Assembly: GCF_900142915.1 (NCBI RefSeq)
Contig: NZ_FRCM01000004.1
Span: 124,001-188,000 of the forward strand
DNA: 64,000 nucleotides
Source: Mucilaginibacter sp. OK098
GTDB lineage: Bacteria; Bacteroidota; Bacteroidia; Sphingobacteriales; Sphingobacteriaceae
Direction: 5' to 3'
A program made the translations under genes and the position numbers. Below the pieces are notes generated by a model that searched no databases, was not told where the DNA came from, and was given only the letters and a program-made list of their open reading frames with translations. Shown in pieces: positions 18,719 to 27,700 of the stretch (position 1 is its first letter; every line of letters begins with the position of its first letter).

Positions 18719-19144
18719 ATGAAAAAACTTTTAATCATTGCTATTTTAATATCAGGATTAGCTTCTTGCAAGAAGGATAATAACTCAACCCAAAACGACA
18801 AAGTTTCAATTGTAGGAAAATGGCGTTATAAAAGCCAACGCGTAGTGGTTTATAATGTTGACGGTTCTGTACATAGTGATGAAACTCTTACACAGTTTGG
18901 CGACGATAAATATTTGCAATATAATGAGGATGGTACAGGTAAAGCTTATGATGGAGGATCAGATTTTGAGTTTACTTATTCGATTAAAGGCAATACCGAA
19001 ACTGAATATAAGACCCCAACGCTTCCCTATTACACTCCTTACATCTATACGGTTTCATTTACAAAAACAACACTTACCAGGCATATTGAAGTTTTACCTG
19101 GTAATGGCACAAGATCCACTTATGACGAAGTGCTTTACAGATAA
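18719..19144 (+). CDS. Lipocalin-like lipoprotein
   Basis: 141 aa lipoprotein with lipobox LASC (Cys at about 17) followed by KKD. The mature part opens with IVGKWRYKSQRVV, the start typical of the lipocalin-like domain family that is abundant in Bacteroidetes, and continues as antiparallel beta strands. It lies alone between the two tRNA-His fragments, so it may be cargo between two attachment scars. Function unknown. Confidence 0.65.
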   Translation: MKKLLIIAILISGLASCKKDNNSTQNDKVSIVGKWRYKSQRVVVYNVDGSVHSDETLTQFGDDKYLQYNEDGTGKAYDGGSDFEFTYSIKGNTETEYKTPTLPYYTPYIYTVSFTKTTLTRHIEVLPGNGTRSTYDEVLYR

Positions 19145-19485
19145 TTTTTCTCAATAACGGCGAAGCAGGTAAGGTGGACGATATACCAATCGGATATCTG
19201 TGGCACTGTTAATATCGGCATTAAAGATGGTGGAAATGCTGACACTGTTTTGTCAGTACTTTTTGCACTTTTCGTGGTAGTTTTTAAGTGTAAAACTGAT
19301 ACAATGACCCGGAAATGCACTTTTTACCAAAATGTATTGACTGGTTGCTGTTTCACCCTGTACACGTTGTTTCACTGTGAACAGCGGTGTTTGTGACAAT
19401 TAATACGCTGCGCTGTTAGTTACGCAATTGTCCAATGATTGCAAATCGAATCCTAACTACATCTGAAAAATAAAAAGTTACAGGC

Positions 19486-19527
19486 AAAAAAAATGGGGCA
19501 AAAGTCTGATTTTAAGACCTTGCCCCA
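19486..19527 (-). terminator. Rho-independent terminator behind the tRNA-His fragment
   Basis: The arms TGGGGCAAAAGTCT (19494-19507) and AGACCTTGCCCCA (19515-19527) pair with one small internal mismatch. On the minus strand they are followed by eight Ts (19486-19493). The position directly downstream of the right tRNA-His fragment suggests it is the original tRNA terminator. Confidence 0.75.
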
Positions 19528-19530
19528 CGC

Positions 19531-19577
19531 GGGGTAAATGATGGGGCTCGAACCCACGACCCTCGGTACCACAAACT
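19531..19577 (-). other. tRNA-His 3'-end fragment (right copy), likely att site
   Basis: The minus strand reads TTTGTGGTACCGA (anticodon GTG and 3' stem), the variable loop GGGTC, T-arm GTGGG-TTCGAGC-CCCAT, acceptor CATTTAC and C73. The stem partner and D-arm are missing upstream, so integration probably split the gene here. With its terminator and the TTGTAAAAC repeats beside it, this looks like the displaced end of an element that extends toward higher coordinates. Other parts of the 626-bp gap 19145-19770 hold no gene I can support. Confidence 0.6.
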
Positions 19578-19635
19578 TACGGTACGCTTATATAAAGCCC
19601 TAAATTACAACAACTTAACTGTCGACTAAATCACC

Positions 19636-19655
19636 TTGTAAAACAGTTGTAAAAC
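19636..19655. repeat. Direct repeat pair TTGTAAAAC, possible integrase arm sites
   Basis: TTGTAAAAC occurs at 19636-19644 and again at 19647-19655, 11 bp apart. The second copy sits inside GTTGT-AAA-ACAAC, a small palindrome. Short direct repeats next to a tRNA-fragment att core are typical of tyrosine-recombinase arm sites. This is inference from position. Confidence 0.35.
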
Positions 19656-19770
19656 AACAGGTGAAGTTGGTTTCTATTCAAAAAACATAATGTCGATTGA
19701 TCAAAAATAACATTTTTTTCTATTCCATGAAAGTAATGGCTATTGAAATATAAGGTTTTAGTAAAAAAAT

Positions 19771-22700
19771 TCAAATCGAGTATTTCCTAACATCCTGAAA
19801 TTCAAAAAAGCCATCAACTCCGTTTTTCCTGTTAAATACCATTCGATACTCATAATCGAATTTCGGCTCTTTTTCACCCCAGATACCCCATACCAGGCAG
19901 GAATTTGTGGCGCTGAGGTATGCGTCAACCAGGTCTTTTCTCAGAAATGCCAAACGGTGTTTGCGGGTTTCACCGGTGAACGATTCTTTATACAAGGTAG
20001 CCGGCTCACCATCTGCAGTTATCAATTCAAATGACCTGGGTTGAGGATAAACCGGCATATCCTTTGCCAACTCTTTTGACAGGATCGTGTAATGACCGAT
20101 ATGGTTGACAAAATCATTATTGGACCAGGCATACTCCATGACCGGAATCAACACCTCAAATTTTGCGGTTGTCACATCATCGACAACTCGGCTTTTGGGG
20201 TTTCTTGTAGTAAAGATCAATTGATTCCCCTCGACCTTGGAGGTAAAAATGGGGAAATAACCTTCCTCCCCCTCCTTAACTCGCTTTTTCTTCCGGGAGA
20301 GTTCAAAGCTCATCTCCACAATATTCGGGTAGGCCGCTGCTGGATCCAGGTACAGTTCGCCGGCAAAGGAATAATGATTTTGCAGGATCTCAGGTATCCA
20401 CCTTCCGCCAAGTCGTTGTTTGAGAAACAGGGGCATAAATTTTTCCATATCCTCCTGCTTAACGATCAGGCCGCGGATGAAGGTAAACCTCGCGCGGTCA
20501 TGCAGGCTATCCACTTGGTTGATATAACCGTCCATGCAAACCCAGTCATAGCCATTTTCGGTGTGCCGTAAACAATTGTCAATTGGAGGAACATCTTTAA
20601 TTTGAAGCCAGTCGGAAAGTGAAAGGGAACGGTCGCCAAGCAGGTCATTGACAGGAAAATCCGACTCTTGCGGCCTTTCCGGAAAGCAGGGGTCAATATC
20701 CGCCTCTGAACTCCGAAAATCGTTGAACCGCTCATCATCCAATAGGCCCAGGTCTCTCCGGTATCCTGCAAGTTCAAAATAGGCGATCCAGCAATACTTT
20801 TTACCATATCGTTCCACTGCAGGCCGCTGGCGATCATAATTACCGTAACTTTGGATATGTTTGTCAACCGATTCAAACTCCTCCATACTCCAGCCCAGCT
20901 CATACACGCGATAAAAAATCTGCCCCCTGACCTTTGTTTTTTCCGGAGGATTCGAGTAAGAGAATCCATCTTTAACCAAGCCGCCGATGGTATAATTACT
21001 GAAATCCATACGAATAGGGCCACCATATATCTTATCCGCGCCTTTTGTTACCGGGAATTTAAGCGCCTTACTTTGTTTATATGGAGCCATAATGTCCTGA
21101 ATGGTTATACGCTCTGCTAATTTAGGATTATAATACAGGGTCACCTGGATGATCCGGCTGGCGTAATCACGGGCAAGGACGTGGGAAGTGTAATAAGGAG
21201 CTTTTTTTCCGAACATCAGATTATACAGGCTTATCGCAATTTCCTGTAGTTCATTGGTTTGAAAATCTTTATCGGAATGTTTTTGACGGGAAAGGATAAC
21301 ACCATAAAGTGCCGCCAGCATACGCTCCCAAAGGTAAGGATCATTACAGGCCAGTGAGTCATACACTCTTTTTGCAAAACCCATAGGAAATCTGCATCCA
21401 TAGTGATAAAGGGCTTTGGTAGCCGTGTCCCGGAGCTTACGGTCAGTAGTGGTCAGGAACCACTGCACATAGGCCATGAGCAGGTGCAATCTTTCCTCTG
21501 CTTCAGTCCCTATGATATCTTTCCTGCATTCTGTGATGATTTCGTCCAGCAAGGGATGAAATTCATAACTATTACTGCGCAGGTGTTCTGACCAGGAAAG
21601 ATCCCTGTGCCTAACACTGAGGTTAAACAGCAGGTCGGAAAGCATCAGGCTATTTAAGGGGTGGTCCTTCTCCGTCAGGGTAATACGGAACAGGGAAACG
21701 ATATTATTCCTGTTCTCCTGCGCTGTCAAAAAATAAGATTTCACGATTTCGATATCGGCAGGTCGGATATACCTTCCGTTAAGGCGCCATAAGTTGCATA
21801 CCGATTCGCTATGAATATAGGGATCATCTGTGGGCCCGTAAAAATCATGCAGCATACATGTTTTATATTGTGGAAGCAACAAGGCCACTTCCTGGACAAT
21901 ATTCTCATAAAGCGGGTGCGGGTGTCCCTTCTGAACCTTTTGATGAAACTCGCCGCCAGGCTGTAAATATGCTTCTGGTTTAGAACTGACTAGGTATTTG
22001 GCAATGATGAAACCGGAGATAATTTCAAAAGTCAGCGATACAAATTCGCCGGCTTCTCGGATATCCCTGGTCAGCATTAATCCTTCATCAATCAGCAGGT
22101 CTGCTTTGGAGGAGCCTTGGGCATAAGGTTGGTCACCATCGATCAAGCGGTAATAATCATCGATAGGAATTTCGCGAAGACTATTAGCCCACAGGTATGC
22201 CGCGAGCTTGTTCATGCTTTGTAATACAAACGGCTCATTTTTCCGTAGCAAATGGGAAGTCCTGAGCAGCTTTTCATTGACCCGCTGGAAATACAGGCCG
22301 AACAGTTCGTCGTTGCTGTCGCTGTCAATATTTACGCGAACCTCCTTCTCAGTGCGCCAATCGGGATTTTTGATCTCACAAAAGATTCTCAGGAAAATAG
22401 GTCTTTCGAACCGGTAAAGATTGGCAAAGGTCAGATCTGCGGTGAGTCGGTATTTCCCAAAATATTTATCGACCGCTTCTCTAATAATGTCATAATCGAA
22501 ACGTTCCAGGTAATGAAAATAATGCCGGTATTCGTCGCTCCGGATATTACCCTTATAGGATGTCCGGCAGGTTGTTACCAGCACAAGGTTCTCTGTTTTG
22601 GCGATCATGTTATAAAATCCAATCAGGTGATCCTGCCAGATAGTTGAAAAATACCGCCCGTAAATCGTCTCATTAAGTCCGTCAATGACGATCGGTATTT

Positions 22701-24003
22701 TTGCGCCATGTACTTTTCCATAATTGTCAAGGACAGCCACTAGGTCGCTGAAGGAATAGGTTAGAGGAACATCCAGTAATTTCAGGAAAGCCTCACCTAA
22801 ATTACTTTCATTGTTAAAAGAATCTCCTGTCAGAAAGATGGCCGGCAGTCCTTTTTGCAGCCGTTTAAAAACGATGTCACAGGATACATGCGTTTTCCCG
22901 GCAGCAGCATTGCCCAGGAAGACCATATAGTTTGTTGTTTGATGAAGATAGTTCCGGACTACGCGGTCATAGTTTTCAAAATAGCGCCGTATGGAATTGT
23001 AAATATCCTTTGCCTTTGTTTCCAGAGTGGTTCCATCTTTAAGTTCAGCCTTGGGGAATTCGTTTAAATAATTATAGGCTTCTTTGTCGCTTCCGTCGGG
23101 TTTGATCAGTTGGTTATATTGGCCGAGGTCAAATTCTTCGATGCAGGCCATTACACGGTTAAACCAGGCATGCTGCTTCTGGTACAACCAGGTGAACCGC
23201 GAGAAATACTGAACAACCCGGTTTCTCAGTTCTTTTTCCTCGGGGTTATGGGAATACCCTAAGTTAAATTCCTCGATGTCTTTGATAATTTCGCTAATAG
23301 ATTTCGGGATATCAGCGAAAAGCCGCTCAACCAGGTCCTTGTAGTCCGGGTTCAATAAGGCGCTGTCTATGAGTGATTGTTCATAATCGGATATGGTATG
23401 CAGATAAGGATCGTATTTTTCCTTGGTTTTGGTTAAGGCGTGCTCACATTTCCTGTTAAACCAATCTTGGTTAATTTCCAGTTCACCAAAAAAGAACTGG
23501 CGCAATCCATAATTTTTCGGTTCAGCTAAGGAGTAAACGATTTCACTTTCGCCCTGGAACTTTATTTTCAGGTTGTGACCGGCGGGAACCTTTAGTGGCA
23601 GGATATCATTGAACCAATCCAACTCTCCCAGTTGTCTAATCCCCTTTTTGTTGGTTAGGCCAACTGTTAGATCGGTTCTTAAGCAAAGGGTCCATTGGGA
23701 AATGGCCGGGTAATTATTACAGGCAGTTTCCAGAGAATTTTCGATACTTTTGGTTCGGCCGGCATGGCTTAGCCTGCCATTATCATCATAAAACTTACAT
23801 TGCCAGCCCCAGATTTCCCCGTTTGCTAACTGAAGAAAAAACTCAATTCCCCCATCGCCACCGTCACCAGCGATAGGTGTAAACGCACCTAAATGACCAT
23901 ATTCTTTTTTTGCTAATTGATAAATCAATAACTCAAAAGACCGGGTTGCTTTGTGATTAAATGGTTGAAGTTCGGAAAAGTTAACTTTATTGATGGTCGT
24001 CAT
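19771..24003 (-). CDS. Mrr-like nuclease fused to a STAND/NACHT NTPase (Avs-like defence protein)
   Basis: 1410 aa. The N-terminal domain (about 20-120) has the PD-(D/E)xK layout of Mrr-type nucleases: Glu24 in the first helix, Asp50/Glu54 in GDGGDGGIEF, and Gln68-Cys-Lys70 in GWQCKFYDD. The central NTPase has Walker A FLGNAAAGKTH (Lys370) and Walker B IPIVIDGLNET (Asp442), with an arginine-bearing sensor-like TTCRTSYKG after it. The remaining ~800 residues are mostly helical and would be the sensor. This order (nuclease, STAND, long sensor) is that of the antiviral Avs2-4 proteins, which detect conserved phage proteins and then cut DNA. It is the last gene of a three-gene unit. Architecture is sure; the triggering ligand is unknown. 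Confidence 0.82.
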   Translation of the reverse strand: MTTINKVNFSELQPFNHKATRSFELLIYQLAKKEYGHLGAFTPIAGDGGDGGIEFFLQLANGEIWGWQCKFYDDNGRLSHAGRTKSIENSLETACNNYPAISQWTLCLRTDLTVGLTNKKGIRQLGELDWFNDILPLKVPAGHNLKIKFQGESEIVYSLAEPKNYGLRQFFFGELEINQDWFNRKCEHALTKTKEKYDPYLHTISDYEQSLIDSALLNPDYKDLVERLFADIPKSISEIIKDIEEFNLGYSHNPEEKELRNRVVQYFSRFTWLYQKQHAWFNRVMACIEEFDLGQYNQLIKPDGSDKEAYNYLNEFPKAELKDGTTLETKAKDIYNSIRRYFENYDRVVRNYLHQTTNYMVFLGNAAAGKTHVSCDIVFKRLQKGLPAIFLTGDSFNNESNLGEAFLKLLDVPLTYSFSDLVAVLDNYGKVHGAKIPIVIDGLNETIYGRYFSTIWQDHLIGFYNMIAKTENLVLVTTCRTSYKGNIRSDEYRHYFHYLERFDYDIIREAVDKYFGKYRLTADLTFANLYRFERPIFLRIFCEIKNPDWRTEKEVRVNIDSDSNDELFGLYFQRVNEKLLRTSHLLRKNEPFVLQSMNKLAAYLWANSLREIPIDDYYRLIDGDQPYAQGSSKADLLIDEGLMLTRDIREAGEFVSLTFEIISGFIIAKYLVSSKPEAYLQPGGEFHQKVQKGHPHPLYENIVQEVALLLPQYKTCMLHDFYGPTDDPYIHSESVCNLWRLNGRYIRPADIEIVKSYFLTAQENRNNIVSLFRITLTEKDHPLNSLMLSDLLFNLSVRHRDLSWSEHLRSNSYEFHPLLDEIITECRKDIIGTEAEERLHLLMAYVQWFLTTTDRKLRDTATKALYHYGCRFPMGFAKRVYDSLACNDPYLWERMLAALYGVILSRQKHSDKDFQTNELQEIAISLYNLMFGKKAPYYTSHVLARDYASRIIQVTLYYNPKLAERITIQDIMAPYKQSKALKFPVTKGADKIYGGPIRMDFSNYTIGGLVKDGFSYSNPPEKTKVRGQIFYRVYELGWSMEEFESVDKHIQSYGNYDRQRPAVERYGKKYCWIAYFELAGYRRDLGLLDDERFNDFRSSEADIDPCFPERPQESDFPVNDLLGDRSLSLSDWLQIKDVPPIDNCLRHTENGYDWVCMDGYINQVDSLHDRARFTFIRGLIVKQEDMEKFMPLFLKQRLGGRWIPEILQNHYSFAGELYLDPAAAYPNIVEMSFELSRKKKRVKEGEEGYFPIFTSKVEGNQLIFTTRNPKSRVVDDVTTAKFEVLIPVMEYAWSNNDFVNHIGHYTILSKELAKDMPVYPQPRSFELITADGEPATLYKESFTGETRKHRLAFLRKDLVDAYLSATNSCLVWGIWGEKEPKFDYEYRMVFNRKNGVDGFFEFQDVRKYSI

Positions 24004-24057
24004 GCAGTACAGGTTAGGGTGATTCGCTTTATTAAGGGTTTAGGATCCAGTAATTAT

Positions 24058-24747
24058 TCAGTTGCTGCTTAAACCTAATTCATCATTTAACTTTGATTTG
24101 ATTTCCTCAGCGTGGTTAATCAACTTGTCCAAATAGACGATGTTGTTCCTTATGGATTCCTGGCCAAAATCCGCATTGAATTCATCGCCAAGTTTAAGGT
24201 CATCCGGATCTAGCTCGTAATCCTTATTGCCAAGTAGAGTTTGAATTACCATAATATCGGGGTCGGCGCCTATTACTTCTGCAATTTCTAAAATAGCTTT
24301 TGTGTCGGTTGAACTGACAGCCTCTGCAGCTTTGGTTAACATATACTTTAAACACACCCTTGCGGCCTTATCTATGTCGTAAGCTGCGACCAACCAGACA
24401 TTATCTTCCACCTTTTTCTTTTCTGCCGCAAACCGGAAGTAATACGGATCGAACGTCTCGGGGTCAATCTGCCGTAGCAATTCCAGCAAACGGGTAAAGT
24501 CCTTCAAAGGCTGATGCCGGTACTGCATTGTCCAACGGTGGTTCCACAGGTCGAGAACTGCCTTAGCGCATTCCGATTCAGCGGCCGGCTTATCAATACC
24601 CTCAGCTTTTTTGGCCGCCGCTATCTTTTCAGCGACATAATGAGCCATCCACCGTCCCAGCGTGTCAACGCTATTTTCCAGTTCCAGCTCCTTCACTAAC
24701 AGTTTCCCTAATTCGATAACTTCGTTCTGAATCTCTGAGTTCTCCAT
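24058..24747 (-). CDS. Helical protein between two nuclease-STAND genes, unknown function
   Basis: About 229 aa from the start at 24747 (MENSEIQNEV); an upstream in-frame ATG at 24798 is also open. It is predicted all-alpha, with helix-rich stretches such as ELGKLLVKELELENSVDTLG and an acidic part (DYELDPDDLKLGDEFNADFG). There is no catalytic motif I recognise. The 5' end overlaps the 3' end of the 2091-aa gene by 77 bp and the 1410-aa gene starts 54 bp downstream, so all three are probably co-transcribed. It could be a regulator, adaptor or immunity-like partner of the flanking NTPases. Confidence 0.75.
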   Translation of the reverse strand: MENSEIQNEVIELGKLLVKELELENSVDTLGRWMAHYVAEKIAAAKKAEGIDKPAAESECAKAVLDLWNHRWTMQYRHQPLKDFTRLLELLRQIDPETFDPYYFRFAAEKKKVEDNVWLVAAYDIDKAARVCLKYMLTKAAEAVSSTDTKAILEIAEVIGADPDIMVIQTLLGNKDYELDPDDLKLGDEFNADFGQESIRNNIVYLDKLINHAEEIKSKLNDELGLSSN

Positions 24748-27700
24748 TTGCTGATAAAATAAATATTTTGTGAACTGGGTCCTGGCGATCTTTATCACGG
24801 CCTGAGCGATATCTGTAACTCATATTTCTGTCGACCAGAACTTTGATAATAATTTCCATTCCTTGTGAATCGCATAATTCCTGTAAAAAATCCAATGAGC
24901 AATTCGTCCGACTCCCACGTTGCTGCGGTTCTTGATCTTTGTCATCCTTCGTACTGCTCCATTGTTCAGAAAAAATCACTACCTCACCGTTGTCCTGATT
25001 TTTTACGTATTCCTTACCGCTTTTCACCGCAGAAATATTCAGATCCTGGATTATGTCTTTGCCCACTTTTAGCACCGAAAAGGGAAGCTCTTCCGCAAAG
25101 GGATCATATTCATCAAGTTCCGCGGAAACATTTCTTTCCACAATCCAGCCCTTTAATTCAAACGGGGGTTCTGCTATCTCCATATTACGTTCCCGGTAAT
25201 CCGGTAGTTTGAAATCGTGGGGATCGACGCAGGTGGCCAGTGCTCTCATTAATGCATCGGCCGTTCCCGGACTTACCAAGGCAGAACGGACACTGTAAGT
25301 CTCCCTTCTGGAGTCCAATTCTTCCTCCCAACCACCGGTAACGGTCAGCCAAATCTTTTTATTCTTTTTCATTATAAGATCGGCGACCATATTCGAAGCT
25401 TTAATATCAGCTTGCCATGATTTAAAGTCCTGACCAGGCCACGCAGGCCTTTTCAAGGGTAAAGGGTCTTTCCAATCAGCCAACCAATAACCATCAGGTC
25501 GTGTAAGCAAGTGATAAGACAGCCATTTGCCCCAATTTTGAGCCTCCAAATCATCGTCAGCTACAACAGGCAATTCCTTTAACAACCCTGCCCCGGCTAC
25601 CATCATCGCATGATAAGATAGATAAAAACGGTAGTTGTGATCATGTGGATAAGAACCATGACTGAAAGATGTCCTGTAATCATCGCGGTGCCTGTTCCAA
25701 AGCTCCACGCGAGGGTCATCATCGTAACGCTCTGCCTTTAGTTTCCACTCATTGACAATAACTGAGGCCGTACGTTTTACAATTTCCTTTTGTGACAATC
25801 CAAATTCATCCCCGAGCCCGCCAAGCCAATAACGACTGAAATCATAACCAAAATCATAACCGTAGGCGGTTTCGTCGTCTTCGTTCTCGTGATGATCTGC
25901 CTGAGAAAAGCCGTCCTCTTTCTCCAATTCTACCGGAAAAGGTGATTTACCCACTAATTTTAATGCTTCAGTCTCTGCCGAGGTGAATATATCGGGAGAG
26001 GCATTTCCTATACGAATCGCAGCATCTGCCGCAAATTGCTGAATAATGAGATGATCGTATTTCAGGGCAAAGCCGACAATACGTTTTGCATGACTTTTTA
26101 AGAATACTGGCTGTTCCAGACTGATTCTTGCGCAAGCGATCATCAGGTATTGAAGCGCATGCAAAGTATAAAAAGGGTAACTTTTACAACCATAAGCACC
26201 GATTCCCGAAAGTTCAGTATAATGGAACAACGCCTCAATTACAGATGTCTCCGCCTGCCCGGCTAATTCTTTAATTGTGTGGGCCGCCCTCCATCTGGTG
26301 TCTGAACTCGGTGACGCCAATGCAGACCACAGAAAACCAGCGAGTCCATCGACCGCATTCCCGGTAGTTTTTAACCAGGGCAGCCATGGACCATCACCAA
26401 AATCATTGTCTAAATGAATTTCAAATCGATCGAGGGAATAAGTTAACGCTTCCGCCGCATCCGGTGCACTGAGATCCGGGGCTGCCAGGCGGACAAGGTC
26501 AAAAAGGTTTTCGGCGCTGGCGAACTCCTGGTTGTTGATCATCCCTTTAAACATCCCCTTTTTCAGCCAAACTGATTTTTCCTCAGACCCAGGCAGTGCT
26601 TTTATCATCAGATCAAATCCATACTGATTGGTCAGTTCTAATGGAAAATGGAACCCGACCATTTCAATAATCGCTTGCAGTTTGTTTGTAAAAGCTGGCC
26701 TGGCCGAACGTGCCGCAGGTAAGTGTTCAAAAAAGCTTGCCACATCGTAATGCTCAAGCCAATCGCATTGCAGTAAAGCATCTATAAACTTTACAAGATC
26801 TCCATCTTTTAATCTTTCAAGGGCCTCTTTGAATAAGATATGTCGGCCCATATGAAACTGTTTTTCTGTTGCCGCTTTCTTTATTATTTCGTTAATGGTG
26901 GTAATGCCGTCGGGCGTAAGCAGTTCATGTCCATTAAATATTTCGTCCCAATCCAAATCGGGAGTATATTCCTTGTCACTGGTTGTTGCAGATTCTTTAT
27001 TCGGCCGTTCGGGTAATTGCAATAATATTTCCTCCAACCCGGCACTTTGCAAACCATACTCCTGAAGTAATTCCAGCAATTCGTACCAATAGCTATCCGT
27101 AGTGAGCTCGCACCGGAGCCGTTTTACCGCACCTTCAAGAATGATGTTTTTTTCCCTTACAGGAATTATCCCTGATTTCAAAAATGCCTTAACCAGATAA
27201 GGCAGAGATTCTGTTGAACAAAAAGGTGTGAAACTCCAGGCCAGCAAGGAATTGATACGTCCTGATTCCACAAGTTTGTTCAACATACTATTTATTAGCC
27301 ATGCGAACCGGCCAATATACCTATCCCGCCAGCGGCTGAGGGCGGCGATCCCACCGGCAGGTGACAGTCCGATGGCTAGCTGAATGGCTTCGCCACGGCT
27401 CCAATGTTTTTCACGAATGTCCCTGCCTACCAATTCTGCAATGCGGATGAACCTATAGGATAATTCATCTTGATCCTTATTCAATGTCGAGGCACGATCC
27501 GCCAATGATGTTGTTGCCTCCCACCGATGAATCATTTCATCACCAAACTTGGAAACAATCTCTACCGCATTATTGAAATAAACACTGGCATTGTCAACTG
27601 AAGTGATCAAAACGGCGCGCGCAAGAGTAATATAATCGAAAGCCAAATCGTCCGGGCTACCTTCTGTATCAGCGCGAATTTGGTCGTAGGCGTAAGATTC

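Noticed and set aside
19531..19640. A complete tRNA-His gene
   Set aside because: Only the anticodon 3' side, T-arm and acceptor 3' strand are present; the D-arm and 5' acceptor strand cannot be found upstream on the minus strand.
20092..21026. Long frames of 159 aa (plus) and 186 aa (minus, other frame) inside the 1410-aa defence gene
   Set aside because: They are shadows of a clearly coding frame and show no domain features.
24865..25212. A 115-aa plus-strand frame over the end of the 2091-aa gene
   Set aside because: It is antisense to coding sequence with biased, low-complexity translation.
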